NCBI GenBank assembly: GCA_002104895.1
Contig: MCFG01000046.1
Location: 1-64,000 of the forward strand
Origin: Anaeromyces robustus
Taxonomy: Eukaryota > Neocallimastigomycota > Neocallimastigomycetes > Neocallimastigales > Neocallimastigaceae
Length of the DNA stretch: 64,000 nt
Reading direction: 5' to 3'
Below are positions 13,676 to 32,955 of this stretch, piece after piece. Numbering within the stretch: position 1 is the stretch's first letter; every line of letters starts with the position of its first letter. A program made the translations under genes and the position numbers. The notes beneath the pieces are model-generated. The model did no database searches. It was not told where the DNA came from and was given only the letters and a program-made list of their open reading frames with translations.

Positions 13676-16600
13676 TTAATTGTTATTGAGCATGGAACGC
13701 AATAAATCAATTTCTTCCAATAATAATTGTTGATCTTTTTTTGATTGTTCCACAATTCTTTCTAATTCTTCCATTTTAATTTTACTGACTCCTTCGTTTC
13801 CTGGTATAACATTTGAAGTACCATTTGCTTCAAATTCCTTACATTTTTGTTCAGCTTGTTCTCGAGATTTCTTTTCAAGTTGAAGTTGTTGTGATAATTT
13901 TTGAATTTTCTTTTGGAAAAGTTGTTCACGTTGAATAAATTGTTTTAACTTTGATTTCATTACTTCTAATGGTTGATTATTACCATTTTGTTGTTCATTA
14001 TCTTTATTAGCAATTTCCTTTTTATACTTTTCTAAAAGTTGTTCATAATCTTCTTGAATTTTTAGGTTATTATCTTGCTCTTCTTTTAATTTATTTTTCA
14101 ATAAATCAATTTCTTCTTGGTTTAATTCTAAATCCTTTTTAGATTGTTCCATACTACGTTGAATTTCTTCATATTTAATCATAGAAAACTCTGTTTGATT
14201 AGTATTTGGCGATTTTAAAATATTTTCAGAATTCTTTTTATAAATTTTAATTACAGATTTTAATTTTTTTTCATTTTGTTTATATTTTTCGATTTCCGAA
14301 TCAAATTGTTTCTTCAATGCATTTAAGTGTGATTCTTTTTCATTAATACTATTTTCTGTTTCATTTAGCTTAATCTCTAATTGATTAATAGTAGTATCAT
14401 AATGTTCTTTTTCTTCTTGATATAATTTTGATTTTTGTTTTAACTCTTCTTCTAATTTTTGATAGGCATCCAATTTTTCTTGATAATCTTTTACAAATTC
14501 ATCATATTTATTCTCTATTTCTTGTTTTTCATCCATAGTTTTTTGATTTGTTTCTTTTAAATTATTATACTTTTCATTTAAGAGTGTATTTTGATCTTTG
14601 ATATTATCATATTCTTTTTCTAATTTATTGAATTTGTCATTAATATCATTATTTTCTTTATTTATATTATTAATTTCATTTTGTTTGTTTTCTAATTCCT
14701 TAACACTCTGTAATCTTAACTTTTTCTCATTTTCCAATATTTTTAAATTATTCATTTTAGCTTCTTTCTCATTTTCTAATTCTTTTAAAACATTTTTCCA
14801 TTTATTTTCACTTTGTAATTTTTCTTTCTTTTCTTTTTTTAATTGGTTTTTTAAGGATTCCTTTTCTTTTTCTTTTGTATTAATTTTTTCTTGTGTTTTA
14901 TTAAGTTTATCTAATATGTTCTTATAATCATTTTTAGTTTTTTGGACTGCACTTTTTTCTGTTTTAAGTTGTTTATTTAATTCATTAATTTGATTCTCTA
15001 ATTTTTGGTTTGCTTTTTTCTCTTCATTATAGTTTGTTATAGATTGAGTATAATCTTTTTGTTTATTTTTATATTCTTTACATAAATTATCAAACTTCTG
15101 TTGAATTTCTTCTACAGATTTATTAAGTATTATATTTTTCTTTTTTAAATCATTATTAATATTTTTTTCTTTATTAATACTAGTAATTAATGATTCATTT
15201 TCTTTAATATACTCTTCTAATTGTTCTTTTTGTTCTTTTTGTTGTTTTTGTAAATTTTTATTTTCATTTATATAAATATCAAGCTGAGATTTTTGTTCAT
15301 CATGTTGTTGCTTTAAATTTTCATATTCATCAAGATTAATTGAATTTTCAGGAATTTCAACTTTAATTATATTTTCTAATTCTCTTTGTCTTTCTTTATT
15401 ACTTTCTTTAATAACATCTTGTAAATTTAATATTTCTTTATCTTTTTTCTCTATTTGTTTTTCTAAAAAGCTTATTTTTTTATTATGATCATCAAGCGAA
15501 TTTTTTAAATTGTTAATTTCATTTTCCTTAAATTCAATTTGTTCATTGAATAAAATAATACTTTTTCTATTATTATTAATATTTCCTTCCATGACTTCAA
15601 TTTCTTTTCTTTTGTTCAAAATATTATCATCAAAAGAATTTCTTCTTTTAGTACTACTCGAAATAGATTTTATCGATACATCACTACTACTATCAATTTC
15701 TGAACTTTCTTTAAATTTATATTGATTTAATAAATATATTAAATTGCTTTTTTCTTTTTCAAGTTCTTCTTTTTCTTGCTTATGCTTTTCTTTTAAAGAT
15801 ATATTTTCAATTTTCAAATTGTTAGCTTCTTGTTCAAGTTTAAATAAATTTGATTTGATAGTTGTAATGGCATTAAGTGAACTTGAATAATCTTTTATTA
15901 AGCCTTCCATATCAGTAATAACATTAGTATATTCTTTAACTTCATTTACTGATTTTAATAATTTATCCTCTAAATCTTTTCTTTTGTTTGACTTTTAAAT
16001 ATATATTTTCATATAAATATATATTTATAAATAGAAAAATATATATATATATATATTAAAAAATATAATAATTACAATAATTAATTATTAAATATATTTA
16101 ATTTAATTATATAAATAAATATATGCTATATTATATATATTTAAAATTAATGGAATTTTATATTAATATATAAATGATTTTTTTATTTTTACCTCTTCTT
16201 CAATTTCATTTAAATATTGTTGATTTATATGTTGAGAATATCTTAATTTTTCTTTTAATTCATCATTAATATATTGAGCTTCACTATTTTTACCTGATGT
16301 ATAAATTGGTGGCTTATTAGATGAAAGATTATCTATTAAATCGTTTTCATTATACTCAGTTGCTGAAGAAGTATTTGATGAATTCTTTATATTATCTTCA
16401 TTTACATCATTGCTTAAATCTATTTCATTATCGTTTTTTATATTATTATCATTTAATTTATTCGGAAGACCATACTTTCTATTAAATTGGATAATATTTT
16501 CTTCATTCTCAAATAGAGATTTATTCTTTTCAAGAATACTTGATGATAATCTATCTAAAATTTCCCATTCTGACATATTTTGATTATGAAGTGAATTTAA

Positions 16601-17938
16601 AGCATTTAAAGCATGTTCAGAATCAGAATCAGAACCAATTTCATTATAAACTTGATTATTATTTTGAACTTTTATTAAATGTATATTATCTTTAATATTA
16701 CCACTAGATTCAGAAGTTATACTAATTGGAGATTCAGGTAAACCATGATATAATTTATTTATCTTTTTTGGACTGTTTTGAAGACTACTACTACTACTAC
16801 TACTACTTGTACAGCTTTGGTTATCTATTTCATTTAATTTTTTAACACTATTTATAAATGATTCATTATATTTTGTATTTTTAATTACAGAAAAAGATTT
16901 TTCTTCATTATTTTCATTTAATAATGAAGCTATCATATTAGAATTTGAATTAGAATCGTTAAAGTTAATATCTCTATTAACAATAGTAATGACATTATTT
17001 TGTTTGGGTGATAAATATATTTGATTTTCTTTATCGTTTATGTTTATATTATCATTAACTTTATTAATATTAGTTTGAGGATAATTTGATGAATCATAAT
17101 CATTGGTATAATTTATTTCTCTATTTTGAAATAGAAAGTTTGATTTTGATTCATTTTCATCCATAATACTATTAGCTTTAAGATAATGAGGATAATTTGG
17201 GTACTGATTATTATTAACAAAAGGTTCGGCAATAGGTACTTCATGATTATTTTTTAAAGATTGATCACTTGGTTTTAATTTTAATTTTAATTTAACTTGA
17301 ATATTTGACTTTTCATCAAAATCATTCATTGGATAACCATACCAATTAAATCTTTCAATTTCTTCGGAACTTAATTTATTAAAAAGTGATTCATCAATTT
17401 TATTTACAGTGGTTATATTCCTTATTTCTCGACTTTTATTCTTTTTACTTGAAATTATTAAATCTTTTATGACTTCTTTTGAAGGTGCATATGATTTAAT
17501 TAACTTTAGCATTGGTTTTAAAAAATAAAAAAATATTGGATTCAATGTAGATTGACCTATTTTTTTCAAAAGTTCATAAACAACATCATCATCATAATCA
17601 AAATCTTCATCTTCATCAAAAGAATTATTAATATTATAGGTATCTATATCTTTATTAGAGTTATAGAAATTATTTTGATTAGATTTTTGACCATTATTTA
17701 AGCTAAAACTTTCACTTGAATCAAAAATTTTATCTTCTTCGATAACATTTTCAAAATTCAAGCTATCGCCAAAATAGTATAATTCACATTTTTCTTTTTT
17801 TATTTTCGCTTTATTTATTTCTGTTATAGTATACACAAAAGGCATATCCCTTTTTACAAAATTGGTCAATACAATGTCAGAATCATCATCTTCATTTATT
17901 ATATTATATGGAAATGACTGAATTATTGATAATGACAT
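13676..17938 (-). CDS. Long coiled-coil protein, function unknown
   Basis: Two exons (17938-16193 and 15991-13676) join in phase 0 to 1353 residues. The N-terminal ~580 residues are mixed: a possible folded part (residues 1 to about 210, including VVYELLKKIGQSTLNPIFFY), then long Asn/Ser-rich disordered sequence with a Ser tract and SPK/SP sites. From about residue 570 to the end the protein is a nearly unbroken Lys/Glu/Asn/Gln-rich coiled coil with heptad leucines. Two related segments near the C-terminus share EQSKKD followed by EEIDLL, so the tail is internally duplicated. Such architecture is typical of golgin-, myosin-tail- or spindle-pole-type scaffolds. No GRIP, kinesin, SMC or other diagnostic domain was recognised, so no function is assigned. 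The ATG at 17938 is the first in frame and the intron has GTAAAA/AAAG borders. Confidence 0.8.
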
Positions 17939-19541
17939 TTTTATTGATATTATGCGAATAGCAATTTAATTTTCTATTAATGATTTTACTATTTTTAAAC
18001 AATTAATTTTTAATTGATTTATTACTGAAAAATTTTTAATTAAATAAAAATATTAACTATTAATTGGAAATATTATTATTTATATTTTTATTAAAAAAAA
18101 AAAGGTTTTATTCTATTTTTCATTTAAAAAAGGTTATTAATGAAATATTATATTGATAAGATTGAATTTCATATATGCAAATAATATATTATATCATTAC
18201 ATATATATTACTATTGATTAATATTTCAATAATTTACTGTTTATTATTATTATTTTTTAATTTGTATTTATTTATTATTATTATTATTTTTTTTTTTTGT
18301 ATTTATTTTTATTTTATTGTTTTATTATATATATTTTTTATATTTTTTTTATAATATTAATAATATAAATTTATTTTAACATTAGTTCTTCCAGATATAT
18401 TTATTATTTTTATGTTTTTTTTTTTCTTTATTAGTTTTAAACATTTAAATAGTTAAAGTTTATACTGCTTCTTTTTTAAGTGTATTAAGTTTTTATTTTT
18501 GAATTTTATTTATTCTTGTATCCGTATAAAATATATAAAAAAAACTTAATATACCGTTGTTATTTTGAAAATATCTTAAAAGTAGGGGAATAAGGAAAAG
18601 AATTTTAATATTATAATAAATAATCAATGAATAAATTAATATATGAATAAAAAAAAATATTAATTTATTTACCTTAATCAAAAAATAAAATATTTTCAAA
18701 AACTTCTATGGTTTTTTTTTAAAAGAAAAAAAGAAAAAAAAAAACAAATTAGATAATTATTAATTTATAATAAATTATCATAAATAATAAATAGATAACA
18801 TCTTGTTTTTTGTTTTAGTTAGTTTTCGAGGACACTTTATTATTAATATTAATATTATTATTTATTATTGTTGCTGCTATTATTAATTAAAAATTAAATT
18901 AAATTTTATATGTAAATTTTTATAACCTATAAAATTAAATCATTTTTATATTTATGAATGTCATAAAAATAAAGAAAAGACACTAATAATAGTATTTATT
19001 CTTTATTATTTATATGCTTATTTTTATTGCTAATTAATATGTAATAAATATTTTACTATTTATTATTAATTAAATTTTACTTTGACTTTTAAATTTTATT
19101 TTATTTTCTTTATTGAATTTAATATTTAATGAAACGATTTATTGTTTACTTCATTTTTGTTAGTATTTATAAAAATACAAAAAAAAAGATTGTATTTTAA
19201 TTTAAGGATAATTCATATATTATTATATCATTATTAAACTTTTTTTTTTTTACAAAAAAATAATAAATAGTATATTACTATAATATATTATAATATATTA
19301 TAATATATAATACTTAATTAAATATTTAATATATATTAGCATAAGAATGGTTTAAAACAATTTTATGGCATGTAATAAATTAAAATTATATTCAATACAA
19401 TATATTATTTTATTAAAACAATATAATTGTTTATACATAATATATAGTGATATATATTATAATATATAATCTAAATTGATATATAAAAAAGTATAAAAAT
19501 AAAATAGATTATATATAATAAATAATAATAAATAATAATAA

Positions 19542-19573
<32 letters not shown>

Positions 19574-19580
19574 AATAATA

Positions 19581-19673
<93 letters not shown>

Positions 19674-20181
19674 TAATAAATAATAATAAATAATAAATAA
19701 TAAATAATAAATAATAAATAATAAATAATAAATAATAAATAATAAATAATAAATAATAAATAATAAATAATAAATAATAAATAATAAATAATAAATAATA
19801 AATAATAAATAATAAATAATAAATAATAAATAATAAATAATAAATAATAAATAATAAATAATAAATAATAAATAATAAATAATAAATAATAAATAATAAA
19901 TAATAAATAATAAATAATAAATAATAAATAATGAATAATAAATAATAAATAATAAATAATATATAATAATAAATAAAAGATTGTTATTATTATTATTATT
20001 TTTTTTTTTTTTGAGCTAAATAATTAATAAACACTCTTAAATGTTTTTTTTATTTTATTTTATTTAATGTTTTATTTATTATTCTTATTATTCCTTTTTT
20101 TTTTTTAATATATTTTACATTTTATTTTAATATTTATAATTTTTTTTAATAAATAAAAAGTATTTTACTTTTCGTTAAATA

Positions 20182-20213
<32 letters not shown>

Positions 20214-20449
20214 TTATTATTATTATTAATTGTTATAATTACCTTATTTCACTTTATTTTATATTTTATTTTACTTTATTTATTTTACTTTAATTCATTT
20301 TAGATTTTATTTTACTTTATTTTATGATTTATTATTTTAATATTAATTAATTAATTAGTTATTTAATTAATTAATCAATTAATAATGGTTCATTTTATTT
20401 TTTATTTTATTTTATTTAATTATAATATTTTATTTTATCTAATTATATT
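17939..20449. other. Intergenic region dominated by simple repeats
   Basis: It lies between the start of the coiled-coil gene and the end of the M16 peptidase gene. It holds AT-rich sequence, a large AAT/AATAAAT satellite (separate entry), T tracts at about 20000 and 20183-20207, and (TTTA)/(TTTTA) runs up to 20420. No coding sequence was recognised. Confidence 0.5.
19518..19975. repeat. (AAT)n grading into heptanucleotide (TAATAAA)n satellite
   Basis: The first part is trinucleotide AAT with interspersed AAAT. From about 19672 to 19960 it becomes a nearly perfect 7-bp array (TAATAAA), about 40 units, with one G interruption near 19933. Confidence 0.9.
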
Positions 20450-26692
<6,243 letters not shown>

Positions 26693-27879
26693 TTTAACAA
26701 AAAAAACCAAAATAAGAATATGTATAAATATTACAATAGATTTCAATTTTAATAATACATAAAATAAATTTTTGAAAAACAAAAACAGTTAACAAAAAAA
26801 ACAGTTTATATACTAAAATTTTTAATTTATTTTTAATATAATTAATTATAAATATTAAATAATAATATATTAGTAAAATCAAATAACAAAAAACTTAATT
26901 CATCACACTAATTCATTCAATATATTTAATAGCTTTATCAATTTCATCAACCTTAATAATAATGACAAACATTTAAATATTAAAATAACAAAAAAAAAAA
27001 AAAAAAACACTTTACTTTTTACACACTTCTATACACATTGTAATTTTTTTTTATATGTATTTTTATTATAATATTTTTTATTTAAAAAATAATATATATA
27101 TTTTTATTATTTTCAGTAATAAAGCAGTATCATTAATTAATAACGATATAAAGACACTAGGCGTTGTGTCATCAACTATTAATCACTCAAACGCAAATTA
27201 CGACCATCATTAAATAATAAAAATAGTTTATAATATTAAATAAAAAATATTTATTCTTGATTTTATTATCAAGAATTTTATTTCTTATTTTTTTTTAATT
27301 AAATCAGAGAATTGTAGTTTATTTATTACTATCATATAATTACTTATAATATAGTAAAAAATTCTTCATCATCTTAAAATTTTAATATTATTATAAATAT
27401 TAATATATATTAATTGAATATATAATATACCTATAATAATATACATTTTACATATTTATTTATACATTTTTATATTTTTTATTATTTTTATTTATTTATT
27501 TATTTATAATTTTCAGAGATCTTGGTGATAATTTAAAAAATGTCATCATTATTAAAAATTAAGGAGCGAAATTCATCATTAAATTATAAATAAATAACAA
27601 AAATTTTAGTTCTTAATTTATAAATAAAATTAATAATATTTAAAAATAAATTTATCTTATTATTATTTACTATTAATTTTTTTATAAATTTTAAAGAGAA
27701 ATTTAATTGATGTACAAAATTTTGGCCATTATATACACAAAAATTATTCTTTTATTATTGGCTAAAATATTATTACATATGATTGGACATAAAATAATGT
27801 AATTCATTTTCAAATAATATAATTTATTATATTTGTAAATAAAATATAATAAATTATGAATTTCTTTTACTAATAATAA
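26693..27879. other. Intergenic region upstream of the M16 peptidase, with a coding-like fragment
   Basis: Mostly AT-rich. Positions 27117-27212 are less AT-rich and open for 31 codons on the plus strand after a TTTTCAG acceptor-like site. A second TTTTCAG precedes a 14-codon opening at about 27517-27560. On the minus strand, 26953-26915 reads VDEIDKAIKYIE then stop after an AAG acceptor. No consistent gene can be built from these pieces, so they may be remnants or exons of an unresolved small gene. Confidence 0.3.
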
Positions 27880-27888
27880 TAAATGATT

Positions 27889-28467
27889 GGGAAGTGTGCA
27901 TTTCGGCAATGTATTTCTTAAATGTATCGCGCATTAAAATAACGTATTATTTAAATGTATTATATTGTGGCTTATAAATTAAATTAATAAAAAATTTATT
28001 ATATTATTAAAATCAATATTTTATTTATTATTGATTTATGAAACCAATTTATTAGTGGCATCTTCTTTTTATTAATATTTCTTTTTTTTTTTTTTATTTA
28101 ACTTATGAAATAAATAAAATATTAAGTGAAATTTAAAATTTATATTTATAATTTTTTAAATTATGATTATGAAATAAATAAAATATTAAGTGAAATTTAA
28201 AATTTATATTTATAATTCTTTAAATTATGAAATAAATAAAATATTAAGTGAAATTTAAAATTTATATTTATAATTCTTTAAATTATGAAATAAATAAGAA
28301 ATGCTTTAATATACAAGTACTAGTATATAAACATATAAACTCTCTTAAAAATTTTTTATATAAATGTGGCGTTAAAATATTTATATAAATTTACAATATG
28401 GAAGTGTGGCGTAAAGGACCTGTAAATGCAAAAAATTTCATGTACATTGCCGAAATGCTACACTCAG
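27889..28467. mobile_element. Non-autonomous TIR element 1 (MULE-type MITE)
   Basis: The 9-bp direct repeat TAAATGATT occurs at 27880-27888 and again at 28468-28476, exactly flanking this 579-bp segment. The left end reads GGGAAGTGTGCATTTCGGCA. The reverse complement of the right end reads CTGAGTGTAGCATTTCGGCA, so the ends share an inverted GCATTTCGGCAATGTA core. A 9-bp target duplication fits Mutator-like (MULE) transposition. The interior has no ORF of interest and contains three ~60-bp tandem units. It is non-autonomous. Confidence 0.8.
28104..28290. repeat. ~60-bp tandem repeat inside TIR element 1
   Basis: Three near-identical units, each containing ATGAAATAAATAAAATATTA followed by AGTGAAATTTAAAATTTATA. 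Confidence 0.85.
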
Positions 28468-28589
28468 TAAATGATTATATGATTATTAGTAATTATTAGT
28501 ACAAAAAAATGGACTAATAATAATAATTATATATTATTAGTAAAAAAAAATGGTCATTTTAAAAAGTATAAATACAACGTATATCAAAG

Positions 28590-29700
28590 GGGAGAGTTGC
28601 ATTTCGCAATGTTGCATTTCGCAATGGGGCGCATGACAAAGATTTGTAGGTTGCATTTCGCAATGGGGCGCATAATTGTATAAATAATTAAATAAATAAA
28701 AATATAATATAAAGAATTATTTATTAATTTTTTTTTTATTTAATAATATTTTTTTATTTAATAATATTTTTTTATTTAATGATAATAATATTTAATATTT
28801 TTTTTAATATTGAATATTTTTTTAGTAATTTAATAATATTTTATTTATTTTTTTTATTTAATAATATTGAATATTTTTTTAGTATTTTAATAATATTTTA
28901 TTTATTTTTTGATTTAATGATAATGAATATTTCTTCAATATTTTTTTTATTTAATGATATTGAATACTTCTTCAATATTTTTTTTATTTAATGATATTGA
29001 ATACTTCTTCAATATTTTTTTTATTTAATGATATTGAATATTTCTTCAATATTTTTTTATTTAATATTTTAATAATATTGAATATTTTTTGAATATTTTT
29101 TTTATTTAATTATATTTTTTATTTAATATTTTAATAATATTGAATATTTTTTTTAATATTTCAAATCAAAAAAATTTTATAAAAATATTTAATTTTATAA
29201 TGAATTTTTATTTTTATATTTTTTTTTGTAAATAAGTAATTAATAAAAAAATATTTATTTATTTGTTTCTATTATTTATTCTAAAGTTTATATTATTTTT
29301 TTTATTTATTATTTGTTATCGTCTTTTTAATAAAAATACATATATAATACTGTTATATTATTTATTATCTTTTATTTTATTTATTATTATTCATTTATCA
29401 AAAAAATAATATAAATATATTTAATTTTATAATAAATTTTTTTTTTTAATTTTTTTACTTTTTTTTTTTGTAATTAAGTAATTAATAAAAAAAGAAATAC
29501 TTATTTATTTGTTTATTTTCTATTCATTTATTTATATATATATTTTTTATTTATTTATTTAATTTTTTTAAATTCTATTTCATAACGTGGCTTTCATAAT
29601 TTGTGTTAAAAAATTTTTCATTTTTTTATTTGTTTTTTATGCGCCTCATTGCAAAAATTTAATATGCGCCCCATATCATATTGCGAAATGCAACACATTC
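28590..29700. mobile_element. Non-autonomous TIR element 2 (MULE-type MITE)
   Basis: A perfect 9-bp duplication, ATATCAAAG, lies at 28581-28589 and 29701-29709. The left end carries repeated GTTGCATTTCGCAAT boxes followed by GGGGCGCAT. The right end carries the reverse complement (ATGCGCCCC, then ATTGCGAAATGCAAC). The ends match element 1 and the 62732 end in their GCATTTCG core and in the GCGCAT box. The interior is T-rich low-complexity sequence with repeats of TTTAATGATATTGAATA and no credible ORF. Confidence 0.8.
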
Positions 29701-29967
29701 ATATCAAAGAAATTTTAATGTTATGTAAAAAATAAAATCATTAATAATTAATTAATAATATTAAAAAATTTAATTATTAAATAATATAAATATACATATT
29801 TTTATATATATTTAAAGAATAATATATAAAAATTTATTTTCAAATAAAAAAAAATTTTTTTTTTTCTTTTTAAAAAAATATAATAAATTTTAAAACTTAA
29901 GTTTTAAATTTTTTTTTTTTTATTTACAAATGAAAGAAAAAATAAAAATTTAAAGTACATACATCTC

Positions 29968-32868
29968 ATGTCAGATAATAAAAATGCTATTGCTAAATTA
30001 TATGAATTTTGCCAACGTAAAGATACTGATATTAGAATATCTGATTTAATATTTAATCATCAATGTATTGATGGTTTATTCAATTGTACAGTTGAATTAA
30101 ATGGAAAAATTTATAATAAACATTTAAAATGTAAAAGTAAAAAACAAGCAAAAAATGAAATTGCTGAATATGTTTACGACTGTTTAGTAAATTCATATAA
30201 TCAAGGATCGAAAAATGAAGAAGAATATAAAAATGCAATTGTAAAATTGAATGAATATTGTCAATATAAAGATACCAAAATAAATTTGCAAGATTTAAAC
30301 TTTGAATATGAAATGAATAAAGAAGGTTTATTTAATTGTATAGTAAAATTAAATGGCAAAGTTTATAATAATAATTTAGCTTGTAAAAGTAAAAAAGCAG
30401 CGAAAAATGAAATAGCTGAATATGTTTACAATTGTTTAGTAGGTGCTAATAGGGACAATAATTTTTTTTCTGAGGATGTTATTGAATGTTTATCAGCCAA
30501 TAATATAAGTATTAATGATTTAGAAATCGAAACATACGATTGCGATGATAATAAATTTATATGTGTAATTTTTTCCCCGAAATTTTTCTATAATGAATCA
30601 TATTTATCACTGGAACCAAAAACAAAAGAAGAAATTAATGAAGATTTTTTAAAATTTTTGAAAAAAGTTTTAAATTATACTTCAAAAGAAGTAAAAAAAG
30701 AAAATATTAGTAATTCTTCGGAATATACCTTAAAAGATTATCAAAAATTATATAATATTCCTATCGATTATAAAATAGAAAAGGGAAAAAAACATATAAA
30801 ATGTATATGCTATGCATTGGGTATAGTAATAGGTGAAGGAAAGGAGAAAAAACTAGATGATAAAAAAATTAAAGAATTGGCAAAAAAAGCAAAAAGGAAA
30901 GCAGATGAAGAAGGATTAAAAACTATAAGAAAATTTATTGAAAATAAACAACCTATTTTTGAACCTTATTCTAATCAAAAAAAATTAATATTAAATATTA
31001 ATATAAATATTAATAGTTATCCATTAGAAGACAGTGATACTAAATATAATGGATATATTCAAAATGTAACTCAAAACTTCATTTCAACCAGTTCAAAAAA
31101 AGAAGAAAAAAAATATCTAAGTGATATAAATAATCTTATAACAGATATTATGAATAAAGTTAAAAAGGATAAACGAATTTCAGGAAGTTATCTTATTAAA
31201 AAAATTAATAATTATGAAGTTTGGAATTTGATTACATATGAAATTATTGTTTTTATAGAGTTTAGAATTGAATATATTGATCATTGTTACGCTACAATAT
31301 TAAAAAGAATAAAAGAAGTATATGAAGAAGAATCCATGGAAATTCTTGAAATAAAAGACAATAAATGTATTAGAATAAGATTAAGAAGTGGTTGTACTTT
31401 TTTAATATATATTGGAACTCCAATTTATGAAGAACTATTATCAAAAAGTGTTTTACCTTTTAAAGATTGTTTGGATATAGAAAGAAAATATATTCAATTT
31501 GTTGTTTTATGGTCAAATCTTATTCTTTACCAAGACTTTACTGAAGATGAACCATATGATGGATATACTTATTATTTAAAGGAACAAGAAAGGATATTTA
31601 CAGTATTAGGATTATACTCATGGGATTATACTTCAAAAATGGTAATAATAATAAATAATAAATAAATAAATAAATAAATAAATAATAAATAATAATAATA
31701 ATAATAAATAATAGTAGTAATAATAATAATAATAAATAATAATAAATAATAATAAATAATAATAAATAATAATAAATAATAATAAATAATAATAAATAAT
31801 AATAAATAATAATAATAGTAATAATAAATAATTAATAATGAATAGTAATAATAATAATAATAAAAAGATATAAATATCTAATTTAAATATATTAAAATAA
31901 TATCAATATAATATAAATGTTTATTACTTTTCTTATTTATTAATATATAATAATAATATTAGTAAATGATATTAACCTTTATATATATATATATATACAA
32001 TTGTATTAATAGCTACAAGATAATAGAAAAAAGAGACATATATATATATTATCTTTTATTGTATTACTGAATATGATTATAAATTATAAAGAATTAAATA
32101 TTTGCTGGTATGAAAAAAAAACAAAGCCACCGACTTTAATGGACCCTATATCAAATAAAAATTTAATAACATCAACTAATAATTTTATGTGGAAAGCATT
32201 TAAAGATTATTGTAATAAATTCTATAAAATTAAAGAAAAAATAAATTTATTTCCAGATGAAGATGAAATAGTAAGTATTAAATGAAGAAAATAAAATATG
32301 TTTATATATATATTGATCCCATAATATATATAATATAATAATATAATAATATTCAAATATATTAACTAAATTTTATTTATATTTTATTTATGCATAATAT
32401 TTATATATATATATATAAAATAAAATAAAAATTAAAAAAAAAAAAAAAAATAATATCAAAGGCGAAGAAAAATATAAAAATATTATTTAAACCCTATCCT
32501 CTAAAACAAGAATCATTTAAATGTATAAAAGATGTTAAATTTAGTAAGTTGATATTAATATATATAATACAATTTAATATTTAATTATTTAAATAATCTA
32601 TAAAATTATAATATGATCTTATAATTAATTATTATAAAAATTTATAAATTATATAATTAATAAATTTTAAAAGAAATAACTGATGATGATAGAATTAAAA
32701 TTAAATCTTCATTAATTCAAATTTCAGAAGAATCAAAACAAAAAGTAAAATTAAATGTTATATTAAACTCCCTTCAGTCATATTTATTATTGAATATATA
32801 TGATTCAGAAACATCAATTGAAATTCAAAACCTTAATAATGAAAAGAATAATGAAAAATTCAAGTATG

Positions 32869-32955
<87 letters not shown>

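Noticed and set aside
13676-15910. Separate 744-residue gene starting at 15910
   Set aside because: The frame is open upstream to an AAAG acceptor at 15992 and joins the 17938-16193 exon in phase 0, so it is the second exon of one gene.
28779-28991. 70-residue Phe/Ile-rich ORF inside TIR element 2
   Set aside because: Its sequence is T-rich tandem repeats with no coding signature. It does not resemble a transposase.
29968-31665. Single-exon reading of the dsRBD gene (565 residues)
   Set aside because: The last seven codons of the open frame are intron. Splicing at 31641 continues in frame into sequence that completes the OAS-like order (NMIINYKELNICWYEKK, KPPTLMDP).
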